A DNA stretch of 64,000 bases from Sebastes aleutianus (GCA_916700875.1 CAKAKS010000039.1:27498315-27562314); one strand, 5' to 3'; shown: positions 24,010 to 37,060, counted from the first letter of the stretch. Translations and numbers: made by a program. The notes: generated by a model not told the origin, from the sequence alone.

Positions 24010-24600
24010 CGAGTGAACTAATCTATAGAGATGACTCAGCTGTTGTCGTCAGACTTTCAAACAGTGGAGAGTGCTTTGAAAAAATGCTTAAGGGAGTGGG
24101 TGCATTGGTGTGGGAATAAATCCTTACAACTCCACATCATTAAAAAAAAAAAGGAGCTGCTAATAGAGTTTGGAAAGGAGGCACATCTAATTAAACATTT
24201 TGCTGAAAATGCAAATGAGAGATTGGATAACTGTAGATACCTCAATGTCATGCTTGATAAGACTCTTTTCTAACAGTATTGTGTCAGTCAAACAGAAGTA
24301 GAGAGACCATCTCCACATGTTCTGTACATTCTGAATCAGCAGGAAAAAAAGGTACACTTAACATCATAAGATGCTGCAGATCACTCATAAAGAGTTGTCA
24401 CTTGCTCTACTATAGGAAGACCATTACCTAACCTGCATGGGATGGCAGGAAGAGTCTGAACTAAAGGCACTGCAGAAGGCAAGAAGCATCTAAAATCCCT
24501 GAACGCAGACTTACTAAGCACTGCCTTCTGCTGCCATCTGGGAGTAGATTTTACATTTAATTCAGACTGATCTCAAACAGATGCAGGATGGACTCTGTTC
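24010..24600 (+). pseudogene. Decayed non-LTR retrotransposon, reverse transcriptase C-terminal piece
   Basis: The frame at 24031-24273 reads LQLHIIKKKKELLIEFGK and, later, CRYLNVMLDKTLF. This is the pattern 'LxLNxxKTKEMVIDFRK ... YLGVxID' after the catalytic site of fish L2/Rex-type reverse transcriptases. Beyond it the frame breaks but traces remain in other frames (IIRCCRSLIK). No intact ORF. Confidence 0.6.
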
Positions 24601-24879
24601 TTCAGCTATAAAACTGCCTAAAAGGGAAAATGACAAACCAAAACTACATACTGTACTATTATTTGACAAAATAAGTATGTAAAAATAAGTATATGTATTT
24701 GTTATTACATACTTATTTAACAAAAAAGGTCAATCTATGCTGAAGATTTGATTACAGGGAATGTTTTTTTGTCATAAATGTTCTCTCCTGTATATACAGC
24801 ATGTTATACTGACACGTATTGTGTTTCATTATAGTGCAGGGGTTATGGTTAATATCACTTTTCTACATAATATTAATAA

Positions 24880-25210
24880 TAATAATTGTATTTATATAGC
24901 ACCTTTCAAAACAAGGTTACAAAGTGCTTTCCAATAAAAGCATGCTCAAAATAATTAACACCCAGAACATGAAATCTAAACAAAATAAAATCATATAAAT
25001 ACAAAAAAAAATCACATAAATAGTTACAACAATGCACCATCAGTTAAGAAAAAGCCATAATATAAAAGTGAGTCTTAAGAAGAGATTTAAAGGAAGATAC
25101 TGAGTTAGGCAGGGAGTTCCAGACGGCAAAAGCACGGTCACCTTTGTTGACAAGTTTGTTGACATGTGCTTCTGGCAATGCCAGTCGGTCAATCTACCAC
25201 TGTGATCCAG
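24880..25210. repeat. Probable LINE-derived repeat tail
   Basis: TTGTATTTATATAGCACCTTTC followed by CAAAGTGCTTTCC and GAGTTCCAGACGGC resembles common fish LINE 3' ends (from memory). Borders are approximate. Confidence 0.4.
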
Positions 25211-25687
25211 GCTGAAATATGTCAATAACTATTGAATTGATTGCCATGAAATTAGGTGCAGAAATGTATTGTTCCCACAGGATGAATCCTATGACTCTAA
25301 TGAGCCTGTGACCTTTCCTCTAGCGCCACCAGCAGATTCACTGTTGTGGTTTTGAGCGAAATTTTGAGTGACATGTTTTGACAAAACAAGTCTATTCTCC
25401 TCTATACATTTGCTGGTAATATGCTAGATTGTTGATTAATATTTCCTGTTGAGCTCAACGGCAGGGGCACTAAATCTACACTTGAACATAGACTTGAGAT
25501 GCTGTCTAGCTTTGTAAGATAACAGTATGACAATAACACCAGAGGACACAAGCTCTACGACCAACAGCTGCTTGCCACCCATTTTGAGATTATTCCAGCC
25601 AGAAAGGAAACTAGACGCTAACCATTGAACATGCCAGAACAAGACAGATAATAGTGCAGATGAGTAGACAACATATAACACATTTAA

Positions 25688-26175
25688 AGCTGCAGTGGGT
25701 AGAAATGGAGCAAATATGATTCAATTATTTTCATAAAACGGTCACTGTGAGAAAAAAATAATTTGCCTCTGTGTCCTCCTAACGGCATCTGCAGGATTTC
25801 ACAGACCGGAGGAAAACAAGCAGTCAGAGCTGATCTGGAGTCTGCCGTCCAGCTGCCATCTATGAGAGCCTGCTGTCAATCACTCGCAACCTCCGACCAA
25901 ACGGTCAAACTAGGCAGCGCTGATCAAATATGAATTAATATTCTGTTACTTTAATGCCTATTTCTCTCCTCAAATGTTTTCAGAAACATCTTGTAGTGTA
26001 CTGTTTGCCATGTTGAGATCAGTTGAGAAAATACCAAGCACTGCCCACCAGCTGGAGCAAACTTTCTCATTTTACAGCTAAACACTACAAGATGTTTCTA
26101 AAGCCTGAAAACAGAGCCATGAAGAGGTGCAGAAGTCTAATTTTCTTTGATGCCCAAAACATTCTGCCTGAAGCT
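25688..26175. mobile_element. TTAA-flanked MITE, family A, copy 1
   Basis: TTAA at 25684-25687 and 26176-26179. Left end AGCTGCAGTGGGTAGAAATG; right end has ATTCTGCCTGAAGCT. The interior (CAGACCGGAGGAAAACAAGC, GGCAGCGCTGATCAAATATG) matches the copies at 27164 and 34776. Confidence 0.7.
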
Positions 26176-26689
26176 TTAAGGAAAAGAATGCCCTCAAACT
26201 CTTTGTCAAAGTCTTTAACTCTCCTTGGAGATCCAATTTAATGTTTAATGTGCCTAAATAAGTGCTTGACACAATTGTTTTGCTTCATATTTAATTACCT
26301 TTTCGTAATTTCATGGGGACAACTGGGTAAACATAAAATGAACATAATATATTTTCAAGGTCCTGTACGCATTTTGTACGCATCGTATTCCTGGGGGTTA
26401 ATTTGACCTCAGATTGTTTTAGCCGTATAAAATATACAAAAAAATATAAACAATTTACGCACATTTTTTTAGGTTGTTGTGGCTGATATTGAGGTCACTA
26501 TCACATGCAATTTTATAAGATCATGGTTCCTGCATGGACTTTGATAGTTCACACAACATCGGAGAGGAACAAACATATAAAAGGTTGTACTGCAGCCTTC
26601 TCAGCCATTCCTCTTGGTGCTCTGTGTGCTCTCTCTTTATGCTCTGTCTCAAATGAAAAAAAGACCACTAAACAAAGGTTTGCTGCCAA

Positions 26690-27163
26690 TGAGGTGTAGT
26701 CACAGTTCTTTGACAGTGAAAGTGACATAGAGGAGTTTTCTCTCGTATCATACACTTTGTGACAAACTCGCAGCGATACAGGATGTATGGGGAAAGTGGG
26801 TCCGGCGATTACACTTTCTTTACAATCCATGTGACTGTGGATGAATGTCTGGTTGCATTTCTTGGGCGCAGTCCCTTCAGACAATATATACCAAACAAAC
26901 CGGACAAACACGGTATCAAAATATAGGCCTCATGTGGGGAGCGCCTGAAGAGAATCGGGGCATGAGGGTGGTACTTGACGTGGTCGAAGGACTGAATGGT
27001 CATAAAATGACATGTGAATATTTCACATCGTACACAGGACCAGCTTAAGCTGCTTAATAATTGTAATCACAAATCATTTTCTGGAGGTTTAAATTCGCTG
27101 GGGTCAAATTGACCCCAAGGATAAAAGCTGTTAGTGTAAATTAGAGAATGACAGGAGGGTTAA
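26690..27163 (+). pseudogene. Decayed piggyBac transposase and right end of its element
   Basis: At 26831-26926 one frame reads VTVDECLVAF then GRSPFRQYIPNKPDKHGIKI and a stop; after a shift, 26938-27048 reads GAPEENRGMRVVLDVVEGL then GHKMTCEYFTSY. These match the piggyBac/PGBD transposase core (VDExLVPFRGRCPFRQYIPSKP..., VVLDLxEGL..., TCDNFFTS; from memory). The segment between the two is deleted. Downstream CGCTGGGGTCAAATTGACCC and the final TTAA (27160-27163) fit a piggyBac right terminus. Confidence 0.75.
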
Positions 27164-27622
27164 AGCAGCAGTAGATAGGATTGGAGCAAATATGATTAAA
27201 AAAAGTTATTTTTATAAAACAGTCACTATATCCTGACAGTAGTGTATGACACCGGTAATCTGAAAAAAATCATGTGCCTCTGTGTGCTCCGGTGCCCTCC
27301 CGTGTCCTCCGGTGCTCCTAATGCCATCTGCAAGATTTCACAGACCGGAGGAAAACAAGCAATCAGAGCTGAGCTGGAGCCTTACCATCTCTGAGCAGCT
27401 GTCATTCACTCGCGAACTCCGATCAAACGGTCAAACTGGGCAGCGCTGATCAAATATGAATCAATATTCTGTTACTGTAATGCCTATTTCTTGCATAAAA
27501 TGTTTTCAGAAACATCTACATCTCATTTTACAGCTAAACAGTACACTACAAGACAATATGCTGAAAGGTTATTATGGAATTTTTGCCCAATGATGCTAAA
27601 AGATATTCTGCCTACTGCCTCT
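27164..27622. mobile_element. TTAA-flanked MITE, family A, copy 2
   Basis: TTAA at 27160-27163 and 27623-27626. Ends AGCAGCAGTAGATAGG and, on the minus strand, AGAGGCAGTAGGCAGAA. It abuts the piggyBac remnant and appears to share its TTAA. Confidence 0.75.
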
Positions 27623-28479
27623 TTAACAGTGGTAAAGGAGCATCACACTCATTTTTAGAATTTTTATTATAATAGTGTGATAATCTTAACACAAGATCCA
27701 CTTAAATCAGGGCCTGTTGCATTGATAACTTCTAATTATAAATTCAAGAGTTAAGTCTTTAGATTCTCAATTTGGGAATGAGGTTAAAACACTGCATTTG
27801 GTGCAAAGACATGACATGAATTCTGGAAATGAATGCCGCTCTCCTTCAGCAGTTCAGTGTCTGATGGTGTTTTTTTGTTTTTTGCTGATATGGTTTTAAC
27901 TGATTTGCACTTTTTTCTCTTCTGTTCTGGCAGATGGAATTTTCCTCGGGACATTAAATAGTATTGAATCTTAAATCGTGTTCAGGGATCCACATGAGGG
28001 GGGCATTGTAAACAATGTTTACACAAGCAAACTCAATAAGATAATAGCTGAGTAGACAGAATAACCAAAGGAATCTATTGTGCGTGTAAACACACTCAAT
28101 CATACATGTCGCCCACTGTGATGAACCAATGTGATAAAGACAGGAGGCAGCGTACTACGCTGTGTGCAGGGGAGAAAGAGAGAAGAGAATATGAATATAA
28201 GAAGATAACGGCCATGATTTATTCATTGATGAAAGGAACCCTGGTATTTTATTTATGATCTCCTTAAATATAGCTCATGTGAATTAAATAAGTGATTGAA
28301 AATGGATGTTACAACCTAGATTCTTGTGTATCCCACACACCCAGCACGTGCACACACTGAAGACAGGCATGTGCACACACGTACAGTAGACAAACACACA
28401 TCACAGCACAATACATGCACACAGTCACAAATAATTACAAGTTAAAAAAAAACCTTAGATCCCCACAACAGACCAATTT

Positions 28480-29435
28480 TTTTGTCTTTTTTAGGGGGCA
28501 CAGGTTTTTTTTAGGGGGAGATAGCAGGTCAACAGTAGATGTCACATAGACGTGGTGTACATCATCTGAAAGCTGGGAACCTGAAGATTAAGTTGAGATG
28601 CAGCTCAGCACTGTGTGTCAAGTTGTTCTAGTCATGAATCAGAAAATAAACATTAATTAATTAATCAATGAATTAATTAAAATAAATTGTGAAAGTGTAT
28701 AAGGGCTTACAACATTACGATAGAAGTATATGATGACCATTCCCATGCTCACTTATGTCTCATAAGTTGTTGCAGTAATTTTTGGGTTGATATCATTTGT
28801 TACACAGATTTGATGCTAAATTTAACCATTTTTTACCACTCAAGAATTGATAAAAATTATCAATAATCCCTCCAAAATACCAATTTAAGACCGTGAGGAA
28901 CATCATAAAAAAAGTCATGCTGTGATTTGGTTTGAAAAACTTTTGACATTTGAAAATTTCTGCCAGAATTGCATTTTTCGGCGATTGGATGGCGAGCACT
29001 TCTGTTCTGGAAACTGCTCAGAAACCCCCTTATTAACAATCTACCTAGGAAAGCCATCCATCCTCTGAATGCCCTCAGTCTGTAGTTTGTGGCTGTAAAG
29101 TTTCCTCTCACTACAATGAAGTGGCTACTATTGGGACTAACATCATCACACATGAATACAAGTGGGCATGTCTGTAAAGGGGAGACTAGTTGGTACCTAT
29201 AGAACCCATTTTCATTCACATATCTTGAGGTCAGAGGTCAAGGGACCCCTTTGAAAATGGACATGCCAGTTTTTCCTCACCAAAATTTAGCCTAACTTTG
29301 TAGCGTTATTTAGCCTCCTTCCCGACATGCTAGCATGACATGGTTGTTACCAATGGATTCCTTAGGTTTTACCTTCACTCTAGCTCTAAAACTGATCCTG
29401 AAGTTAGTAGGGATCACCAGGGTCTCAGGGGTTAA
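28480..29435. repeat. Long copy of a dispersed repeat (family also at 12700, 49000, 55090)
   Basis: It shares GTCACATAGACGTGGTGTAC, GTGGGCATGTCTGTAAAGGG, CATATCTTGAGGTCAGAGGT and the end GGTCTCAGGGGTTAA with the other copies. No transposase or reverse transcriptase was recognised. Confidence 0.6.
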
Positions 29436-29438
29436 AGA

Positions 29439-29440
<2 letters not shown>

Positions 29441-29491
<51 letters not shown>
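29441..29491. repeat. (CA)n microsatellite, about 25 units
   Basis: Uninterrupted CA run, the longest in the window. It abuts the end of the preceding repeat. Confidence 0.95.
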
Positions 29492-29494
<3 letters not shown>

Positions 29495-29949
29495 GACTCT
29501 GTTCTTCAGTGTTGCTCCTGACTGACATCTTTATCACTCTTGGCTTTAGCACTGTAAAACAAAAGCAAGCTCATACTGCAGCTGGATTGACTGCTACTGA
29601 AAAAACATTCTGAATGATCTGTAACAAGTCATCAGTTCATCGTGATTAAAAAGCCGAATTCTCGAGGAAGAAATCCTCCAGCATTTGGTCTGGAGGATTC
29701 TAATGATTATTAATAGCAGGTTGGCCAAATGGCATCTACTTGAAATGTCTCTTCCAGCTCATTCCTCAATTCATCACAATAAGTCTAGTTCTCTGGTGAG
29801 CTGATATGACGCAGTTTTTATGGTTGTGTCAAACATAAACTATTTAAAGGAATATGTTTTGGGAAATATGCTTATTCCCGTTCTGACTGGGAATTAGATG
29901 AAAAAGTTGACATCACTCATATGTATATGTTTTACTATTATCAGCCTTA

Positions 29950-30185
29950 TTTCTATTGATATTATTGCTATTTCTATTATCACTCTATTATCACTGCCCA
30001 AGGTTTTTACCCGTAAAAGGGAAGTTTTTTCTTGCCACTGTCGCGTCAAGTGCATGCTCATGGGGGATCTTTTGTTGTGTCTCTAAATTATATAGTACGT
30101 CTAGACCTGCTCTATATGAAAAGCGTCTTGAGATAACTTTTGTTATGATTCGACGCTTTATAAAAATAAATTGAAATTGAAATTA
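29950..30185. repeat. LINE-type 3' repeat inside family F element
   Basis: AAGCGTCTTGAGATAACTTT, GACGCTTTATAAAAATAAAT and the terminal TTGAAATTGAAATT match 37560-37650 and, inverted, 1501-1570. This is a very common fish repeat end. Confidence 0.55.
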
Positions 30186-30237
30186 AGCTAAAGCCTGGAG
30201 ATGCTTAGCTTCGCTTCACGTAAAAACTGGAAATAGT

Positions 30238-30370
30238 CAAGTCAATCAAATCAATTTTTTTTGTATAGCCCATATCACAAATAACAAATTTGCCTCAGGG
30301 GGCTTTACAATCTGTACAGGATACAACATCCTCTGTCCTTTACAGTACGACCCTCTCATCAGCAAATACA
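30238..30370. repeat. Second repeat tail inside family F element
   Basis: GTATAGCCCATATCACAAAT, CAGGGGGCTTTACAATCTGT and CAACATCCTCTGTCCTTTAC are a familiar fish repeat end (from memory). Confidence 0.5.
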
Positions 30371-30762
30371 GTAGGTGGAAACACCTGGCATGACTCTGTT
30401 CAAAGGTAAGATAAATCAGCCTACCAGCACTTGTGCAAGTGTACAGACCACAAGTTGTGGTTTTACACGGGGTTATGACTTTTTTCTTACTTGGTGCCAC
30501 TGCCTGCCTCTCGTCTTTGCAAAGCACAGCTGTAAACCGGCAATAACTGATTTTGGCCACTTGGGGAGCAGTGGTGAGCAACTTTGATACAGTATATCAC
30601 CTTTTAAGTTGATTTGGCAAACTTGACAGCAGACAGCTGCTTATTTACACATCCAGCAGTTACAGAGCAACATTATAATGTATTTGTAGTTGGCTACTTG
30701 ATGAATAAAAGGTGCTATGAGAGCGGTGAGAGTGAACCAAAACAGTAAAGTTGAGCTGAAAC

Positions 30763-31276
30763 TAGGGATGCACCGATCCAACTTTTTCAGTCCCGATACC
30801 GATAATGATACCTGGGCTTTGGGTATCGGCCGTTACCGAGTACTGATCTAATACCAGTGTTTAATTAATAAGCTGTATGACTCACTGTGTGGAAGGGATC
30901 ATTCTTTTATGTGTAAGGCATCATCAGGCCTGACATAAACATTGTTTTCCTAACTTTGTAAAAGCAACTGTAACCAATAAATGCATAAATATTAATTTAC
31001 TGAATGGTTAGTTATTACTAAAATAATAAATCATGGACCAGCAACTTGGTAAAAAAAATCTTCAATTAACAGGAATTACAATTCAAGTGTAAACTTTTGT
31101 AATGCAGCAACAAATTGGTCAAAACCTCAACAGGAATTGAAATTCCAGTCTATAATGTATATAGTACATTAACATAGAACTGAATTGAATAGATCGGCCC
31201 AGTTGTCACTGATACCCAATCCAGCGATGTGAGTCAGTATCGGCCCGATATCAGTATCAGTATCAGTGCATCCCTA
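30763..31276. mobile_element. 514-bp non-autonomous hAT element with 8-bp target duplication
   Basis: Ends TAGGGATGCACCGATCC and GTGCATCCCTA (inverted). The 8 bases GCTGAAAC stand directly before (30755-30762) and after (31277-31284), the target length expected of hAT transposons. No transposase frame. Confidence 0.88.
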
Positions 31277-32155
31277 GCTGAAACATAAAGCTCATAAAGC
31301 CGAGGGGAGCTGCAGATTTGGGTGATAATTCTCTGTATGTTCATCAATACAAGCGCAAACCCCTTCTACGCTGTCAAATTGTTTTCAAATTGTTATTTGA
31401 TACCTTGTTACTCTAAAAAGAGAAGACTGACCGAAGAGTGGTATCGATCTTCTCTTCTAACTCTCGGCAAGAAATCGAACGAGAGTATCTCCCAAAATGT
31501 GGAACTATTCCTTTAAAAACAACACTACTTCCCCCGTGTTAAACCTGAATCTATAGCCATATAAGCCTTTCTTATAAAGCATATGTTGACTGACAAAATA
31601 TTCTACATGAATTGACAGTGATCCAGAGACACATTATCTTGCCCACATACAGTAAGCCAGGGCACCCAAGATTTCTGTGAGATGACTGCATTTGAAATCC
31701 AAAACGGTGAAGTAGTTGCAGAAATGAATACCTTTTTCCTTGGTTTGCATGAATATTGTCAATGATTGTTATCATGCTTTATCCTTTCATCTTCACAGAG
31801 TCCCAATGGTCCATTAATGTTTACTCCTTACCACCACGCCAATATAGGATGATTCAGGAAGAACATATGAAAGAGGATCCTTAAGGGATGCAGAGAAAGG
31901 AAGTACTATAAAATGATCAATACTGCCATTTTCAGTTGCAGAAAATCCCCCTGGAGTGACTTGACCAGTCTTTCATTTTGGTTGAATGTTACATAGCTGC
32001 AGAGAGTGTATAATGCTTAATAAGTTATGTTTTCAATCTACTGATTTCACTTGATTATCGTTCAAGCAGAAAGGCACACATGCAAAAAGGTGTGACAAAC
32101 AGCCACCAGGAAAATCTATGGTTGATCAAATTGCACAATGATTTGTAATTGTAAT

Positions 32156-32907
32156 CGTACTACTATGTTTTCATTAGTGTATAATCACCTGAAACTAATT
32201 GTGTTTTTGTTAGCTTAGAATGAGCCCGTCATATGTACGCAGGGAGCGAGTTCTCTTCACAGAGTCCGCCATGTTGCTCCACCGTGTTTCTACAGCCCAG
32301 AACGGACAAACCAAATACTGGCTCTAGCGAGAGCTTTTCACATTTTTATGTTACTGTACCTGAAGGTCACCGTAGTGCTGCACCCAGTTTGACTGTTGTC
32401 AGGTCATTAAATAGACGTGTGTCAATAGGGGCCTGCTACACCTACCGCATTGTAAAAGTGAAAGTGAAACTTAAAACAAAACGTTCTAACATGTTGTCAA
32501 ACTGAATGAAACGTTACATTTTGAACACAAACAAAAAGGCTTCTTTAGATTTAGGCAACAAAACCACAACTTCTTTAGGCTTAGGCAAAACAACTACAAC
32601 TTCTTTAGGTGTAGGTAAAAAAAACACTTAGTTAAGTTTAGGGAAAAACATCATGTTTTGGCTTAAAATAACTACAAACAAAAAGACAACTACACGTTGA
32701 TGGTTTCACATGGGATGCAAACTCTGGTCTCCTAGTTTCGACCCCCATCTCTTATGGAATTTTACACTCTCTATACTACAGCGCCTGACTTCCTCTTATG
32801 CTCCTGTCATAATTACTACAGTCACTAGAGGTCGCTGTTGTGTTCTTTTATGCCTTCTTTCTGTTATCTACACCACTAGATGTTGCCATATCCTACACAC
32901 TGTACCT
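32156..32907. mobile_element. Left-truncated TTAA element, family E
   Basis: It shares GTTAGCTTAGAATGAGCCC and CAGAACGGACAAACCAAA with 45584-46335. It ends TACACACTGTACCT followed by TTAA (32908-32911). It carries an inserted or expanded block with a 30-bp triple repeat (32540-32629). Confidence 0.6.
32540..32629. repeat. 30-bp tandem repeat, three diverged units
   Basis: Units begin at 32540, 32570 and 32600 with CTTCTTTAG, followed by TTTAGGCAAC or a variant. Confidence 0.8.
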
Positions 32908-33974
32908 TTAAGAATGTTGGCTACATATTAAGGATTGTTTCATAAAAATCAGGCTGTATCATGTGTCATCTGGGATTCAAATCGAGTGTACTTGCCATCT
33001 TTCCTGTCATGCTCCAGTGTGTACAACGGAGTTAAAACAGTAACATTAACACAACTCAATAAATATCTTCACCTTGAGGGTGGTTCTCAGGTTTTAATTT
33101 TTCAAAATTGGAAGTTCACTGTCTTTATTCAGAGTTCTGTTTGGTCAATCATAGAGTCAATATAGCTCCAAGGCAGCTGTTTAAAGTAAAACCAGTGTTA
33201 AATGAACTCTGGTGGATGGACTCCTATACTATCTACTTATTATTTTGTCCTGGCAAAATGGAAACCTCACATTCTGCATGTCTACTGTCCCTCTGCACTG
33301 CTTACTGGACAGACCAACTGTAATCTAAGCCATTAACTGATTGCTGATTTTTCTGTAGAGACAATACCCCACTGTTATGTATGCTTAGGAGAGCCAGTTA
33401 ACACTGTCCAGCTTCAGGAACACAGCTCTGCACCACATACTGTAGCTATTGTACCACAACCCATCATTTGCAATGTGTGCTCCGTGCCAAAGTAATGTGT
33501 CTGTAAATGGAGGCATAGGAGCCAAATTCCAAATTAACTGACCCCGAAGCAGACCTGGGATATCTGCTGCTCCCAAGAACCAGAAGCTTTAAGAAAAATC
33601 TGGACGCAGGAGGCTGCCAGAGAAACCATCTGTGTGCTGCGACTGCATAAGCTCCATCAGCTGTGCTGTCACCCTTATCTCTGCACCTCCATCTTAGCTT
33701 CAATATTTGAAAACTAACTGAGTGCAAAAGCAAACAGTGGATGCTTCTCTCCTTTACAAAATTAGTATTCATGAAAGCTCGACTATCTAATCATAAATAA
33801 TGAATGGATCAGGAAAATCTAATTTTCTTAATATTGTCAACATTTGTTTCTTGGAAAATGCCCATTTAATTTAGTCAAGTAATCGAATAAAGATGAGAAA
33901 TGGAAGCAAACACATAAACAATGTGAATAAAAGCTATTGACTTTACCATTTTAATAATCATTGTCACATGTTAA

Positions 33975-34659
33975 AGGGACTGTTTGTAACTTTTTAAGCG
34001 TATAAATGTACCGGGTCGGGACACATGCACACTCGCATATGCACGCTCACGTGTGGCTGGAGTCTCTGCTCCTCTGCCTGCCTGCCTTCACTCACCAGCC
34101 CGCGTTCTCGCTCCACCTCTAGATGTGCATGCGCGCTGACTCCACACTGCAGAAGAGTTAGTTTAGCTCTGAGAATATCTAGTGAATGTACAGTGGACGT
34201 TTGTGCAGAAATAAATGCTGCAGCTCCTCCAGACCAACAGAGGTTTTCTGTGTCTTGTGAAGTGACGGGGCTCCGCAGTGAGAAACGTTATCATTGGCAC
34301 CCGGTCTGAGACGATAACGTTTCTCTTCCTGCAGCGGGGCTGACGCAGGAAGAGAACCGGGTGCCGGTGTCTCTCTCCGGCTGCGGTCGGAGGCGATAAC
34401 GGTTCTCTTCCTGCTTCAGCCTCAAAGCCAACACTAGGATCAGCATTTATTCATGGAGAGACCTTCCTCTGGTCAGCTAACATTACTGCCAAGCAGGTGA
34501 AATATAGAGTGATATTGTGGTTTTAGCTGACGTGTGTCGCCTCACTGTTTTGAGCGATGCTCGTTCATGTCTATTTAGAGCTTAACACTGACTTTCGTTG
34601 ACTTAACGGCCACAGGTGTCGCTGTTAACAAGCAATTCTGATTCTTACAAATAGTCCCT
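33975..34659 (+). mobile_element. TTAA-flanked element, family B, copy 1
   Basis: TTAA at 33971-33974 and 34660-34663. Ends AGGGACTGTTTGTAACTTTT and (minus strand) AGGGACTATTTGTAAGAATC. The same family lies inverted at 59659-60369. A frame at 34025-34309 is open here and its counterpart is open in the other copy. Confidence 0.8.
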
Positions 34660-34775
34660 TTAAAGACAACATTTAGCATTTCCAAACTGATGTTATATAA
34701 CAGCAACTGAAGCAGGTAATTTGGGGAACGGGTGAATGTCATTAGCGCTAGGCTAATTATTACACTGTAGGTTAA

Positions 34776-35350
34776 AGCGGCAGTAGGCAGAATATTTTTG
34801 GCATCATTTGGCAAAAATTTCATAATGACCTGTCAGCATATTGTAATTCAAGTGTTCTGAGAGATAACTAGACTTTTGCACCTCCTCATGGCTCTGTTTT
34901 CAGGATTTAGAAAATCTAGCCCATGACGGGAGACGTTGGCCAAAATACCAAGTACCGCTCACAAGCCGGAGCAAACTTTCTCCTTTTACAGCTAAATAAA
35001 AATAATTATGTTTCTGAAAGCAATATACGTGAGAAATAGGCATTACAGTAACAGACTATTAATTCATATTTAATCAGCGCTGCCTAGTTTGACCATTTGA
35101 TGGGAGTTTGCGGGTGATTGACAGCTGCTCAGAGGCAGCAAGGCTCCAGCTCGGCTCTGATTGGTTGTTTTCCTCCGGTGTGTGAAATCTTGTAGATGCC
35201 ATTAGGAGCACCGGAGGACACAGAGGCACATGATTTTTTTTTTTTTTTTTTTTTTCAGATAATCTGTCGCACTCTGTCAGGATATAGTGACCGTTTTATA
35301 AAAACAACTTTTTTCTTATCATATTTGCTCCAATCTGCCTTCTCCAGCTT
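34776..35350. mobile_element. TTAA element, family A, copy 3, inverted, right end lost
   Basis: TTAA at 34772-34775, then GCGGCAGTAGGCAGAATA. The interior is the reverse complement of copies 1 and 2 (CAGCGCTGCC type sequence near 35080, TTTTCCTCCGGTGTGTGAAA near 35170). It has a T run at 35236-35257. Confidence 0.65.
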
Positions 35351-36590
35351 TTACTCTCCATAAAACTCCCCATTAAAAACATTTAAAAGTTTGATGCGAT
35401 AATTTCATAGTCTATTTTTCTGCAGTGACTCAGTAAGCAAAGCTGTTATAGGATATAGGATCCATGGATCACTTACATAGAATCTTCTTACCCTTTCTAG
35501 GGTATTTACTTAATTATTAATTATTAATTATTATTTTCTACGTGCTGTTTTCTTTTTTTCTCTACATTTATTTAATTAATTTTTTAATTTATTTATTAAC
35601 TATACTACTGTAGTACTTATTACTTTTAATTCTAACTAACTAATTAAATTATTTAAAAAAATATTTTGATGTTATTTTTCTGTAACTTTACCTCTAGGGG
35701 TGGGAAGAAGGCTGGACATGTCTCTGTGTGGGAGGTGATGTGTATGTGTGTATTTATGTATGTACATATTAAATGTTAAATGTAAGATATAATTTTTTTT
35801 TATTATGGCACCGGTGGAAAAAAAAGGAAACAAAAAGAAGAGTAAAAAAAAGTAAGCAAAGCTGTTATCAAATTTAGATTTTTGTTTATGAAATTGCCTT
35901 ATTTATGGTAGACTACTTTATATATTTTTTTCTTTATATATAATATATAATATATAAAGTAGCCTATATACTGTATATACTTTTTTCCCCTGCACATTAA
36001 TTCCCATTGTGTATAATCACCTCTTTGAGTCTAACCCAAATTAATGAAACCCAAAATAAGAAATTTTTTTACTCAACAATTCCTGATCGAATATATATGA
36101 CCGATATAGTATAACTATCCGGGTTTGAATGGGAGCTGTAATCCGTTTTAACTAAATTTAAGTACCGAAATGATGAATCAGCTGCTGCAAACAGGCTGTG
36201 TGCATTTTGTGCGCGCAATGAATTGTGGGAAATATGAACCCAGAGATCCTGAGCAGGAGAAACGTCCCGGGACATCCACCTGTTTCTGTTAAATACTGAG
36301 CATTTCCTCTGCTGTGTGACGGTGTAAGTTCACTCCCTGCTCCCTTATATCGTATGAAACTGTCGTTTTTAAATTAACAACTACTATTTCAATGCCCCAA
36401 CTGTTTCTAGCGTCGAAGCTGTAGACCTTCTTTATTGAATCATCTCCCCTGTGTACACGCTCTGGCTTGGTTGGCACACACACACCTAACGGGAGAGTCG
36501 TCCGACAACAACTGCTAAGCCCTACGTCACGACTAGTACCTGGACACAGAGAGCTCACCCACCGTCAGTAGTTTACAGGTAACATTAGCA
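35351..36590. other. Upstream region of the SDR gene
   Basis: 35480-36110 is strongly A/T-rich and low-complexity. 36180-36590 is more G/C-balanced and should hold the promoter and 5' UTR, but I see no TATA box or initiator I can defend. Confidence 0.4.
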
Positions 36591-36892
36591 ATGAGTGGTG
36601 CTGTGAACTTTAAGAGCTGCGGCTCCGTGCTGGTGACGGGAGCCGGCCGAGGTCTCGGGCTGCAGATGGTGGACAGTCTGGCGAGAGGAGGCTTCTCACC
36701 AGGCAAGATCATAGCCACGACCAGAGACCGGGCGAGCACGCAGGTAAACATTAACACCAATACAGGTAATAGTAGCTTTTAAGATAACTATCCTGTATCC
36801 TACAACACCTGTAGCTGCTTTCAATCTCCTTGTTAACGCTCAGTCGGTTTAGATGACGGGTGAAGGTATATCTATATATATATATGTAGAGA

Positions 36893-36927
<35 letters not shown>

Positions 36928-37017
36928 TATTATATATTTATATATATATATATATATATTATATATTTATATATATATATATTTATATATTATATATTTA
37001 TATATATTGTAAATATA

Positions 37018-37060
<43 letters not shown>

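Larger units (their letters stand above)
29848..31512. mobile_element. TTAA-flanked element, family F, with three later insertions
   Basis: TTAA at 29844-29847 and 31513-31516. The left end AGGAATATGTTTTGGGAAAT and the right end (minus strand AGGAATAGTTCCACATTTTG) are inverted. Inside are a LINE-type tail (29950-30185), another repeat tail (30238-30370) and a hAT element (30763-31276), so the original element was much shorter. Confidence 0.65.

Noticed and set aside
29310..29552. 80-residue minus-strand frame with a Cys-Val run
   Set aside because: Translation of the CA microsatellite at 29441.
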